Below are positions 1 through 10,835 of a DNA stretch of 64,000 nt, piece by piece. The DNA is from Henricia sp. BOLD:AAB3569 (lineage: Eukaryota; Echinodermata; Asteroidea; Spinulosida; Echinasteridae). Below the pieces are notes generated by a model. That model was not told where the DNA came from, made no database searches, and worked only from the letters and a program-made list of their open reading frames with translations. The stretch's first letter is position 1. Every line of letters begins with the position of its first letter. Both the position numbers and the translations under genes were made by a program. The stretch spans positions 1,984,001 to 2,048,000 of the forward strand of contig JBBELK010000454.1 of assembly GCA_037783545.1 (NCBI GenBank), given 5' to 3'.

Positions 1-3000
1 TTCTTGCGGATGTCCGCGGCTTGTAACGGGGAGAGTAAGCGAAGGAGTTGTTGTATGGCTCCGCGTTCTATTGCCTCTACTTGGACCTTGGGATTGCTTT
101 TAAAAAGTAGAAAAAGCAAAAAAAAGTAGAGTTTTAGCGGTCGGTTACAATTCTGAGCAATTTGCTAAATGTACTTAGCAATGTAGTATGCGAATAATGA
201 ATGTTTATGAGTGCAACAGTACATATAATTTTATGACGATAGATTTTGCCTCGTGGAATAGAACATTAATAGCGTCACAAATCAAAATTATTTGTTCTAT
301 TGCCCAAATTTTAAGCATACATTATTTGTTTTATGAAACACCAGAATAAATTTCTGTCATCTGAACTGACAAATTAGCATTGTAACTCTCGACATTGCAC
401 AAGTAACTCGGATTCCTTGAAAAATTATTGATCTCATGAATGTCGCCCCATATAAAAACCCTTCTCGACTGTAAATTTACCACCTCACAGAAATTTGTCG
501 ATGTGTCTGAAGTCTAAAGTTTAATCTATTTTTCAGGTGTACTCTCCAAAATCCAGTAAAACTGGCAGCTGTGAGGTATGACCTTCTACTTAAAAGTTGT
601 GGGACTGGCAACACATTTCCATTTTGCAAAATGTTATCCATACCCGAGTTGCCACAAAATTTAGTCCTGATTTTCAACTCGCCCCAAAAATGACAGGAAA
701 TGAGACATATTTTATCGTTCGGATTGAACAGAAGGCTAAAATTTTTACTTTTGAGCTGCAGATCCAAGAACAAACGCTGCCTGTTTACGGAGGACATCAT
801 GAGTGTCGTTAAGCGCCCCGATGATCAGTTCAAACCCACCGATGGTGATCAGATCCTGAGCGTTGTCAATCTGAAACATGTTAAACATATCGTTCAATCA
901 TAAAAGGGAGCCAAAGTACGACATCAAAAATGATTTTCCTAGTTACTAAATTTATTTAAAGAAATTCCCCAGCAATTTCTAAATAGTTTAGAACAACTCA
1001 AATAATTTACAAACATTTAGACATATCTTGGTATCATTAGTTCTGATAATATTCACTAAAATTGGTTAACAATGTACATTAATGGAGCAACATAGCATTT
1101 TTCAAACCCTAACCACTGCATTTCAATTTTTTTTTACCAGTTTTCTTTTTTTGGGAAAGGGAACTGCTAAGCTACAGGTAGTTTACCCACCCTACAGAAT
1201 CGTCCCCCAATTTTCCCATGTAACTTACATAACAGGACCAAGATGTCCCACAAGTGTTTGTCTTTGTTACTTAAAGTTAGAACAAAATCAGAAATTTACA
1301 CATAACTCACACAATATAAACATGAGACGTTAGTAAACTTCCCCTTAAATGATTTGTCTAAAGTGCTATAGTTTTTGAGAAATGAGTAAAACAATTAATT
1401 TTCATCTCATGAGATACAAATTCACTTCGCCCCAAAACCATTTCGCCCTGCACCACTTAGCCCTGAACCACTTCGCCCCGAAAGCCGGCTTGCCCCCAAA
1501 ACCACTTCACCCTTATACCACTTTGTCCAAATGCCACTTCGCCCCAAAATACTTCGTGCACAGGCCGGGAAGTGGTTCGGGGGGCGAAAAAGTTACAAAG
1601 CTAGACAAAGTACAGAGCTGGTTTTTGCTCAGGTTGGTTTTAATCACGCATATCTTCAATCACACAGGGAGATAAAACCATTTTTAACAGTTTTCCAATC
1701 ATGTGTTCTGCCTTTAAATCAATGGGAAATTTGTACATGGAGGTTTGGAAAGGTATTTTTACTAGACTACTTGTCTTCTTTTGGAGGCTTTAATTATATT
1801 CTTAGAAAAAGTTAACATTATTTCTTCTATTTTAAGAGAAGATAAAAGTATTTTGATTGCTACACGGGGATCTGGACCCGAGAAATACCTATGTACATTT
1901 GGCAGGACCCTTTTAATGGTGAAATGTAAGGGCTGAAACCTGCTGAAACATTTTTGTTTTTCCTTGTAATAAATAAAATCCCTGTTTTGTGATATCTAAA
2001 CTAACCTGGTGTGCGTAGAATTCCAAGTCGTACAATGCTCTCTCTTTTTCCTCTACGGTGGTCCCCTCCTGTTGATATTTCTCAACAAGTCGCTTCATTA
2101 TATCAACGTCCGTCTCAATTTTTAGGTGCATGTCTTCAAAATCCTTTTTCAGTTCGTCAATCGAGCGAAACTTCTGTTTTATTTCATCCACCTGCAAATT
2201 TTGAAAAAGAGGTCAAAACTTTCAGCAACTGCATGTTTTTGGTTCAAGAAGTGTGCAAATTAAATATTTCATTTAATTTTTCTTTTCAACAATTATTTCT
2301 GGCAGATTCAGAGAGTTAAATGCTGAATGGGTTTTAAATGGTTCCGAATAAGCTCAGAAGAATATTCTCTAGAGTCGATTAGAATCAATTCCGAGTTAAA
2401 AATCTGAATCGCGATTCCATCTTTTGAAGGAATCATTTCTCATTATCTTGGCAATTCCAGGAAGTACCCGGCGATTCTGAATATTAATGGAAGCAGAAAT
2501 TTCATAATTCCAGAAATTTGCCATTGTTTTGTATCGGAATTGCGAGATATTTTTTAAATGTTTGAACAATGACAGGATTTCCTGTAGTAAAAGTCCCTGG
2601 AATGAATGACATTTGTTTGTACACAAACACATGGAAGCCTGCCAAGCACTCTGGCTTGCCCTGACACCGAGGCTTAAAGGTGCACTCACCATGTTATTTG
2701 GCTCTGTCTTTTTTAAATTAGGGAATAAAAGTGGGTTTGGCCAGTCTTAAACCGGCTAGGGGCTAAGACTAGTGAGAATGGCCCGAGCCACAGGCAAAAG
2801 CCATACTTTTATTCCCATCCATGATTACCTTTGTGTGTAAATCAGTAAAACTCACAAAAATTAAATTGCGGTTTTGCATTGTACTATCCTACGTGCATTG
2901 CGTTCGTTCAAACTGCTAGCTGTGCATCAAGTTGTTTTTATTCGATATTACGCATAATGCAGGCGTGTTGTACGCACACGCACACAACAGGGTACTTATT

Positions 3001-4859
3001 TTTGTCACAGCGCACATTTTTTTTCGGGCGCGTGTAGTTTCTGTGTGCGTTTGCGTGTTTCATACGCATTGACTAGGGCGCATGCCAGGCAAGAAAGTAT
3101 TTAAGTCTGGCCGGCTGGTCGTTATCGTCCATTTAAGAATGGCCACGTGACGTGCTCTCAGCCAATAGCCATGCGTAAACTGTCGGTATTTAGGAATAAT
3201 TTTTTAAAATCAGTACAACACAGGATTGAATCTGGTTCATACCCTTTGTTTCTCTTTGACATCGTCATGTTCAGCCTTTAATTTCTTGAGGGCGTCTTTA
3301 AGCTCTTGTTTTGACCATACGCCCCCCACTGGCTTCGCTGTGGACTCCAAAGCATCCTTTTTCGTGGCAACGTCTTTCGGTCGATAACGTTCCCCGTTGT
3401 CACCATCCATTAACTTGGCATTTTTTTCTCCCGTTTGTAGGTTCATCTGAACGTGGAGGCCAGCAGGGATTGCTTGACCTGAATTGCCAAGAAGAGAAAT
3501 CAAGTCAAGTTTGAGATTACCAAATGATAATGAAAACACAAAGACGAGAATTTGATATAAAATTTAAAACCCCAACTTTAAATCTGTTACTTGTCTGGTA
3601 CTGTGGCCGAGTGGTTTGGGTCGTTGGCTCGTAACGTTCAGGTGAAAACTATACCTTGTCATTGTACCTGTGCCCTTGGGCTAGGCATTTAGCCACAATT
3701 GCTCCATCCTTCGGAAGGGATCTGAAGCTGTTGGTCCAGTGTGCTGTGTAATGCACTTAAATGATACCAAGAGCACTCCTTCGTGATCATCCAGTGTCTC
3801 TGGCCGTCGGATGCCAATAGCGCCACCCCACCTATGTATCTCAATGTTTAAGGGGAAGATACTTATATATTTCAGGCAATTCGGCCTACAGGCTGCAAAT
3901 TTAAGTTCCATACATTATAACGCTATTGAATAAATTAAAATGCTTTGATGCTTTTGATGGGACTAGGTTCTTTCTTTCAGTCAAAAGAATTTTAGAATTA
4001 ATTAACTTTGATGAAATTTTACTACTATTTTGAGATATTGACTGCTTTCAATGACGTAGAACATCCGGGAATGTTTGGTGGTCAACAGTCACGCGCGCGC
4101 GCCAATAGACGCACATGAACACGCGTACAAAATACTCACCAGTGTATTTTCATTCGAAGATGCCGCACGCGGGCGTTGTGTACGTTCAAAATATTGAGCA
4201 TGCACTCGGCTTGTAAAAACGAAATTGCTTTTACTTGATCGCGATTTTTAGCCTGAAGAAATGCGTTTTTATCTTTCTCGATACAACAGCCACGGCACAA
4301 CAACATAAAGCAAGGTTAAGCAACAGAGGTAAATGCAACCAATGCGATTTTCTTGCTCTTTTTGCCGGTTATTACTCGAGCCACGTGGGTCGTAAAAAAT
4401 GCCCACCAAAATGGTGGATGGAAGGGGTGACGTCACCAGAAAGCAATCAATATGTAAATGTGCGTTACTGAAAATTTGTATTTGCAATCTTTGAATTTTT
4501 TTTACCCTGCAACCAATGTCCCAACAAATACTAATATCACTAACAAATCAGTTACAAATGACAATATCAAAAGAAAAGCGAACTGGACAAAATAATTTAT
4601 GATTTGACAAACCAGCTTTCACGGGTTGCCATTTGTCTGTCGGAACGAACACTTCCATGTCCTCTGGATCCAATTCCACTTCCACGTTCCCATCCGAACC
4701 ATTTTCATCCTTTGTTCCCCTATTATCAGTTGCCACAGCAACAACAGCATTTTGTTCCTTGTCAACCCCGCCAACTTGGGCGCAGAAATAGCAGGACAGA
4801 AGAAAGAGCGAAATACTGATTATGTGAAACATGTGGAGTTGTCCGAATGCAGTCATCAT
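1..4859 (-). CDS. SIL1: SIL1 nucleotide exchange factor, five N-terminal coding exons (3' end beyond window)
   Basis: Five coding exons, read on the minus strand: 4859-4613, 3478-3243, 2191-2006, 870-749 and 96-1, the last running off the window. All junctions are GT-AG and the phases agree (1, 0, 0, 2). The start is the first ATG of an ATG-ATG pair and is followed by a hydrophobic signal peptide (about residues 8-28). Recognition rests on blocks typical of SIL1: an acidic stretch then EVFVPTDKWQPV, GQAIPAGLHVQMNLQTGE across the exon 1/2 junction, IDELKKDFEDMHLKIETDV in exon 3, and IDNAQDLITIGGFELI with an N-glycosylation sequon (NDT, about residue 244) in exon 4. Exons 3-5 enter the armadillo-repeat region. 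In the known family SIL1 is an ER-lumen exchange factor for BiP/HSPA5. The C-terminus is not visible. An acceptor-like TATTACAG near 4950 suggests an upstream 5'UTR exon. Confidence 0.93.
1270..1711 (-). repeat. Dispersed element with internal CACTTCGCCC minisatellite, copy 1
   Basis: Lies in the SIL1 intron between exons 3 and 4. It carries a run of degenerate 16-17-bp units of the form ACCACTTCGCCCYRAA (about 1424-1600), preceded by an imperfect palindrome centred on CTCATGAG and followed by a block (about 1615-1700) also present at 11.0-11.1 kb. It matches the complete copy at 11021-11529 in inverted orientation. The end near 1692-1711 resembles that copy's terminal repeat; the other end is unclear. 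Confidence 0.75.
2560..2668 (+). repeat. Dispersed repeat shared with about 49630-49742
   Basis: A block containing AATGACAGGA, CCTGGAATGAATG, GTACACAAACA and GGCTTGCCCTG recurs in the same order near 49.63-49.74 kb. It lies in the SIL1 intron. The class is not identified and no clear termini were seen. Confidence 0.5.
3596..3812 (+). mobile_element. tRNA-derived SINE, degenerate copy
   Basis: The head GTGGCCGAGTGG is a tRNA A-box-like sequence. A core follows (CCTGTGCCCTTGGGCTAGGCA ... CTCCATCCTTCGGAAGGGAT ... TTGGTCCAGTGTG) that is closely shared with the better-preserved copy at 25038-25406. The B box is decayed in this copy. It lies in the SIL1 intron between exons 1 and 2. The right end is uncertain. 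Confidence 0.7.
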
Positions 4860-5390
4860 GAAGTTTAGGTCATGTAGGTGTAGGTGTTGATTCCAAAGTT
4901 TTATCCAATTGTAGGCAAAACAGTCTTAACACAGCGGGCTCTTCTAAACCTGTAATATGAACAAAACAGTGAATACAATAATCAGCGATTATGCCCGGGG
5001 ATATAAATGCACATTGCGTTGGTGTAAGATTCGAGAAGTTGACTATTCTGTCAGTCGCTGCCACGTACATTTATCAAATTTGGGTATTTTTTTCGTATAC
5101 ATTGAACAAAGATTTGAAGGAAATTACCTCCTGGAATCAACAGATAAAATACTTCCCACTTGCACGACTTGCACTTTTGTCGCAAATGTCGCTTTTCTGT
5201 AGAAAAATCACATTTTCTTCTTCAAAAATTGCCTTCAGTTTACCGGATTATCGGATCATCGGAAGTAGATTTTGTTGCTAACGTGTAGTTCGTGCGTTGA
5301 CGGTGGCTCCGGAGCTACGTGGTATTAAAATAACAAGCCGGAGGTAGGTTGTAGCATGTACTACACGGTAAGAATTTAGTACTCGGACGT

Positions 5391-5941
5391 TACCCCTAGA
5401 ACTATGGGGGATATAGTATCCCCCATAGGTTATGTTGTTTTTTTCCAATATGGCGGCGCCTGAACTTTAAGATCGGACCGATACGGTTTAAGCTAGCGCA
5501 ATAATCCGCTCCCCAATCGCCACCAAACTCCGTCTGATAGTTCTTGAGACACTCACCTTGCGTGTGTCTACGGAATTTCGGTACCATTTGTCCACTAAAT
5601 TCTCCGAAAATAATGTTGGGAAATGAACGGGAACATGTGTGATGCATCCACATGCATTTTACCGAATGCCTCAATCATGCATGTGGATGCATCGCACATG
5701 TTCCCGTTCATTTCCCAACATTATTTTCGGAGAATTTAGTGGACAAATGGTACCGAAATTCCGTAGACACACGCAAGGTGAGTGTCTCAAGAACTATCAG
5801 ACGGAGTTTGGTGGCGATTGGGGAGCGGATTATTGCGCTAGCTTAAACCGTATCGGTCCGATCTTAAAGTTCAGGCGCCGCCATATTGGAAAAAAACAAC
5901 ATAACCTATGGGGGATACTATCCCCCATAGTTCTAGGGGTA
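5391..5941. mobile_element. 551-bp fold-back / Mutator-like MITE with about 260-bp inverted arms
   Basis: Nearly the whole element is one inverted repeat. The left arm, starting TACCCCTAGAACTATGG, reads as the reverse complement of the right arm with only about a 2-nt indel and few mismatches, leaving a short spacer around 5655-5680. It is flanked by the 9-bp duplication CTCGGACGT (5382-5390 and 5942-5950). Long TIRs with a 9-bp TSD fit Mutator-like or fold-back elements. The two about 90-105-codon ORFs inside are the same palindromic sequence read from both sides and are not genes. Confidence 0.85.
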
Positions 5942-5950
5942 CTCGGACGT

Positions 5951-8470
5951 CACTAATTTTGCCTTAAAATTATTTATTATACATCAATAAGTACAAATCT
6001 AATGAAGAAACCAAAATTTGGAGGGTAACAAAATATGAAGAATTTAGTACTACTTTACTAGTACTAGGCCCTACTAGAAAAAACTTTAGTTGTTCTATAG
6101 GCTTAGTGCATGAGGGCTTATGTGACAATTAATTTTAAAGAAAACTTCTCAACTTCTAAATTTTTACCTTTTTTTTGTCAGTTTCATGCATTTTTTTGTC
6201 ATTTTTGAACACACGACTGGTCAACGCAACGACTCATTGAATTTTTCTGAACAAACATTCTTACCGTTCTACTTAAATCTGAGGAACAACAATTCACTGT
6301 CTTAATTCTTCTCTTCTCTTGCACAAGTATAACGATGTTCAAATATGATAAAAGTGAATGAAATATGTTCAACCGAGGTTGCTAAAGACACGTCAGTTTG
6401 CGCTACAATTGACACGTGTAATTGTTGATCGAGTGATGCAAAATGCAAACCAAATGAATCAGTACAACTCCAATAAAAGAGGATCAGAGCCAGACGATAC
6501 GTCATAAATATGAATAATAAATAGTCATCATGATACACAAAGCGTTTTCGAAACTCATGGATTTGTCTTCGGCTTTGGGTTTTTCAAGCGTAAGAAACTG
6601 TTATCTTTGAAGTTGTTTTTTAGTTATTTCGTGTTTTACGTTTTCCAAAAAGAATTTTCCATAATTCTGGTTTGAATATTTTTCTTTATATTTCACTGGT
6701 GTGTAGACCCAAACAGCGCCCTAAATCCAGATTGTTATATTCATTTTCAAATCAAAGTGAACAACATTGTGACTTTCTGGCATGATGAACGTCAACCACG
6801 TAGATAAAAATTGATCGAGTCTAAATTATTTTATCATTTCAACTGGAGTGCAAGCTAGAAAATTTGTGAAAGGTCCTTAATCCAAAGTCAAAGCTGTCAT
6901 TTCGAAATCGTTCACGGCTTGGCGACGGGAAGTGATTTATTATTCATGATGACGTTGTACTTTAGGTATTTAGCTTTTAGTACCTTAAAAATTACATAGC
7001 GCCACCAAGAGTTTATAATTTTCTCATCTTGTGCGGTGTCGTTGAGCCTGGTTGAGCGACAAACCCGCAAACCTTTTTATTTACAACAATTTGAAGAAAA
7101 ACACAATTTGAATCAAATTTTCAATCAAGTCCTAGCAATTTATCATGCAAAGAAAATATTTTATTTCATCTTATCTCATCTCCGTCAAGTCAATTGTTTT
7201 TGACAGTCATCCAGAATATTAAGACATAATTTTAATGCATTTTTTGCAAATTTAAACAAAACATTATGATTTCCTACTTTAACACATTTTAATGCAAACT
7301 GGCCGAAAATTTGATTTTTAAAAATAAACTTTTGGTTGGTTTACACCAAGTGATATAAAAGACTTTTTTGTATTGCAAATTAAAATATAAACAAAATCCA
7401 TGTTGGTAAATTTTATTTCAATCAGTGTTATTTTAAACTTTAGTGAAGTGCAAACTCTAATTGGTTACAAGTGTTCAAGTTTTTAAGACAATTCTTTGCA
7501 AACTCTGCAAATAAAATTTCAATAAAAAATAAATCCCACACTGAAATGATTTTCGTAATCATGACAGTTTGACTTGTATAAATTTAGCACTGTGCATTTT
7601 CATAAGGTCTGTTAAAAATACACCCGAGCATACAAAATATAACATCTGCATCCAGGATTTTGCAAAGGGGGAGGGGGGCGTGATATGCGGATGACAATGA
7701 AATGGCGAGCGCGTAGAGCAAAGCCCTAACGGCGTGGGGTCCGGGGCCCGTTTAAGGAGCTTGATTCTAGATGCTCTGTGGTGCGATCTCAGGCAATATT
7801 TAACCACTGTGCGCACCCCACACCCCCTGGATCCGCCCCTGTCCACAGTTCGAATCCTGGTGGAGCCAAGTTGTTTTTTACTGCATCCAGATTTCCCAAA
7901 CTCGTGGACATCTGTCCACATTTGGATAAAATTAACAAAATTTGAATGTACAGAAATGTTAAACTACATGTATAGCTCTACTACTGTGTCTGTAATAAGC
8001 TGCACTATTATGCATGTTATCTGGGTATCAAGTTACAATATACTGATGTTTTCGATTTGGTTATAACACTTGATACAGGTGATGTAAAGAAACAATTGAA
8101 ATAATTTACAGAAATAATTTGTCCATAAAAACTTGGAATTTTTAACAAACTGATGTTAAAGGTAATTTCTCACACAAAATACCGTACCATTTTGCACTGA
8201 AATGAAATCATGTGGTGTTTGTTACTATTTATTATTTACACTTTTAGTAAGGTTTTCTTGTCAACTCGTGAAAAAAATATAAGGTCACTGCAAATGATGT
8301 GTTCTACTTTCAACATTTGTCAATATCTAATCTATCTATCATATTGTCAGTTTTACAATGTACAGCATTTATCAGTTCAGTCAATCATGTCCATTTTCAC
8401 ATACTGACATAGTGCAAACAAAATGCTAAGATTTGCAAGAATTACATTTTAAAGTTTGTTTCAATTTGAA
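5951..8470. other. Intergenic, no gene recognised
   Basis: AT-rich sequence with only short unconvincing ORFs. It contains one transposon-terminus-like motif (CTGGATCCGCCCCTG near 7827-7841), close to a B-box-like TTCGAATCCTGG (7850-7861). Near 8170-8300 is a copy of a dispersed repeat (ATGTGGTGTTTGTTAC ... TTCTTGTCAACTCGTGAA) that recurs near 30.65, 33.95, 54.73 and 62.95 kb. Confidence 0.5.
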
Positions 8471-8471
8471 G

Positions 8472-9461
8472 TCACAGCTCAGAGAGGAACTTATGAATGG
8501 CCTTGCCAATGTCATCCGGGGAATCTTCTTGAATAAAGTGAAGACCCTTGACGGTGACGCTTTTTAGATTTGGCCAATTCTTGACGACGAATCGAATCGA
8601 CGGGGAGAAGAATCCTGGCTTTGCATCGACGAAGAGCTTTGGAATGTCAGCCGACTCCGACAGCCAATCACGGTAGGCGTTCACAATGGCGACGACATCT
8701 TGAGGCCCCTCCGTCTCAACAGGAACTTCGCGCGGCCATGTCAGGGTCGGTCGGCGGTCCTCGCCAGCGTTGCGGAACGGCTCTCTGAAAGCCTCCATTT
8801 CGTCGTCGCTCAGCTCTCGCATCATCGACTTCGGAAACAAAAGCTCCACGAACAAGTTTTGCTCGAGGACCATATTCTCGCCGTCTTTTGATCGCAGACT
8901 CTGGAATATGTTACGGGCGACATCCGGGAAGACACTCCAATCGGGCACAGTGGCTACGATGCTCTCCATGAAGATAATAGACTGGACGCGGTCAGGGTGC
9001 ATGTGACACCAATGGAATCCGAGCCCGGATCCCCAATCATGACACACGATGGACACCTTACGTGGCAAATTGACCGCTTCAAACCAAGCCGACAGGTACC
9101 TGTAATGGTCCTTGTACTTGTACGATATCGGCAATTTGCTGGATCGACCCATTCCAATGAGGTCCGGAGCCAGACACCTCCGAGCGCCCTCAACGTGCGG
9201 GATGATGTTACGCCAGAGAAAAGACGAGGTTGGATTACCGTGCAGAAACACGACAGCTTCGGTCGACTTGGTCTGTCCGGGGTCTGAATCGTAGTAGCTC
9301 ATTTCCCCATCCAGAATCTCCACGCGACTGCATTTTTCCCACCAGTCGTCCGCCTTAGTGATGCGGGGGAATTCGCTGGACACTCCCCGGCTTGATAGGG
9401 AGAAGTTATTTGACTGGCGAAATCCCAAAATGTTGGAAAGAACACGTATTCTAGACGCCAT
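8472..9461 (-). CDS. Renilla-luciferase / haloalkane-dehalogenase-like alpha/beta hydrolase
   Basis: Intronless reading frame of 329 aa starting at the ATG of MASRIRVLSN; the frame is open 11 codons further up but without an ATG. Family signatures: oxyanion-hole loop HGNPTSSFLWRN (H74-N85) with halide-stabilising N76; nucleophile elbow CHDWGSG with D142 and W143; acidic residue E166 in IIFMES; catalytic His 308 in GLHFIQEDSPDDIG. The stretches RRPTLTWPREVP and PGFFS also fit cnidarian/echinoderm luciferase-like members of haloalkane dehalogenase subfamily II. All catalytic residues are present, so it is probably an active hydrolase. Whether it is a dehalogenase or a coelenterazine luciferase cannot be read from sequence. 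Residues 1-30 are basic and Ser/Asn-rich without acids, resembling a mitochondrial presequence (inference). It is divergent from NLR-1. Confidence 0.93.
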   Translation of the reverse strand: MASRIRVLSNILGFRQSNNFSLSSRGVSSEFPRITKADDWWEKCSRVEILDGEMSYYDSDPGQTKSTEAVVFLHGNPTSSFLWRNIIPHVEGARRCLAPDLIGMGRSSKLPISYKYKDHYRYLSAWFEAVNLPRKVSIVCHDWGSGLGFHWCHMHPDRVQSIIFMESIVATVPDWSVFPDVARNIFQSLRSKDGENMVLEQNLFVELLFPKSMMRELSDDEMEAFREPFRNAGEDRRPTLTWPREVPVETEGPQDVVAIVNAYRDWLSESADIPKLFVDAKPGFFSPSIRFVVKNWPNLKSVTVKGLHFIQEDSPDDIGKAIHKFLSEL

Positions 9462-10835
9462 TTTTGCCGAAATCACATTTGTCACAGTGCACAAACTAGC
9501 TATGCGCTAGCTACCATGTGTACTCGAACTCGGCTGCCCAACTTTAGACTAGACTTGGCAAAGTCCATTGATTGAGTCTATGCTGCTTGTCGCGTGCGCG
9601 CATGCAAATTATTAAACAGCTAGAATCCCCCTTTTAGTTTTTCTGTTTATCATGGAGATGTATGTGTCTACAACACCATCACAACTTGTTTTGCACAAAA
9701 AATCGACAGGCTTTTGCTTAAAACGTAAAGCAGTTCCGACCCTCTTCACCCGAAATTCTGAAACGCTCGAGGTCACTTGGTTTGTTTATCAACAGGGTTT
9801 TGACGTCATCCTGAGAAACATACAAAACGGTCTGTGCAGTATTGAATGGAAAATACACGAAGTGAATGTTTATCATGCCTGTTTTGTCCTTGTAATTCAA
9901 AATACAAACGTAAAAAACACTTCATGTAATGTGACAACAATCTACTATTACCTGTTTTGTGAAAAAAACAGTGAAATTGTGGCTCACAATGAAGCTCTTT
10001 TGAAGTAAATACTGGTGCATTGCGACGGGTGGTTTTGTCACGGAACGAACGGCATTCACAGCGGTCTGTGTACAGCATGGAACGGTTCCGTCCCTGCGGG
10101 CATCGGCCGGTACAAGTTAGAATGAGCGACTCATTTTTTCTCTCTTAGTATTAGAAAAGAAAATCTTTCTGCTCTCTTTTTTTCATAGTGTCTGGTAAAA
10201 CATACAACCACGCAGCTACTGGCATATCTCTGGCTTTTTGGACCAACAAAATTCTTCAAAAAACACCATCTAACAGAGACGGTATTCCAAGTTTTTTGCG
10301 TGTAAACGTATGGAGCTAACAATCGTGTTGACTTCCCTTTCTCAGGATTGCGTCACGGGGACACGCGCATATCATGAATACCTAATGAGCGTTTCAGAAA
10401 TCGCGAAAATCTCATTTTCGAAAAGCGCACTTTTGCTTGCAATTTATCCACTTAAAACTAACAATATAAAAATAATAAAAATCTACGTCGGCAAGAGGGA
10501 TGTTTGGACTATCGAAAAAAGCCTAAATGCTGGATTTTCGTCAAGGGGGATTCTTCCTCTTTAAAAATCACAAAAATATATATTCTTTACGAAGACCCGG
10601 AGGGGACATTTGACCTATTAATAAAAAAAACTTATTAACGACTGGATGACTTGCTAATCGAATTAATGTAAATTGTTAGCTTTTTGCTAAGCATACCGTC
10701 GGCAGCCGTGCACGAGCAGCCAATAGAGGGCGCGCTAATACGGAAGTGTTTCGCGAAAAGCAGTAATTAATAAACTAACTAACCAACGACTGACTCCAAC
10801 TTTCAAGAATACTTAGGGAAAAGCAGATTGGAGAA
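9462..10835. promoter_or_regulatory. Divergent intergenic/promoter region between the hydrolase gene and NLR-1
   Basis: The two start codons are 1375 bp apart here, but 945 bp is a transposon-like insertion with TTAA ends. Without it the spacer is about 426 bp, as in the second copy (19011 to 19446, 435 bp). Elements kept in both copies: an octamer ATGCAAAT (9602-9609 and 19179-19186), and an ETS-like CGGAAGTG followed by the E2F-like palindrome TTTCGCGAAA about 90 bp before the NLR ATG. The bidirectional promoter role is inferred from layout and conservation only. Confidence 0.5.
9616..10560. mobile_element. 945-bp TTAA-flanked non-autonomous insertion (piggyBac-like)
   Basis: It is absent from the second duplicated block, where the flanks are joined directly (ATTATTAAAAATCACA), so the boundaries are precise. 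The target TTAA is duplicated at 9612-9615 and 10561-10564. The ends form an imperfect inverted repeat of about 18 bp sharing AGAATCCCCCTT. It has no transposase ORF. TTAA duplication is the hallmark of piggyBac-type transposition. Confidence 0.75.

Noticed and set aside
5402-5956. Two ORFs of 90-105 codons with the same peptide on opposite strands
   Set aside because: They are the two arms of a fold-back transposon.
7734-7921. Possible tRNA gene or SINE near TTCGAATCCTGGTGGAGCC
   Set aside because: A B-box-like string is present, but no A box or cloverleaf upstream; only a hAT-like terminus lies next to it.
9462-9494. Longer hydrolase start (11 extra codons)
   Set aside because: The first codon would be TTG; the first ATG in frame is at 9461.
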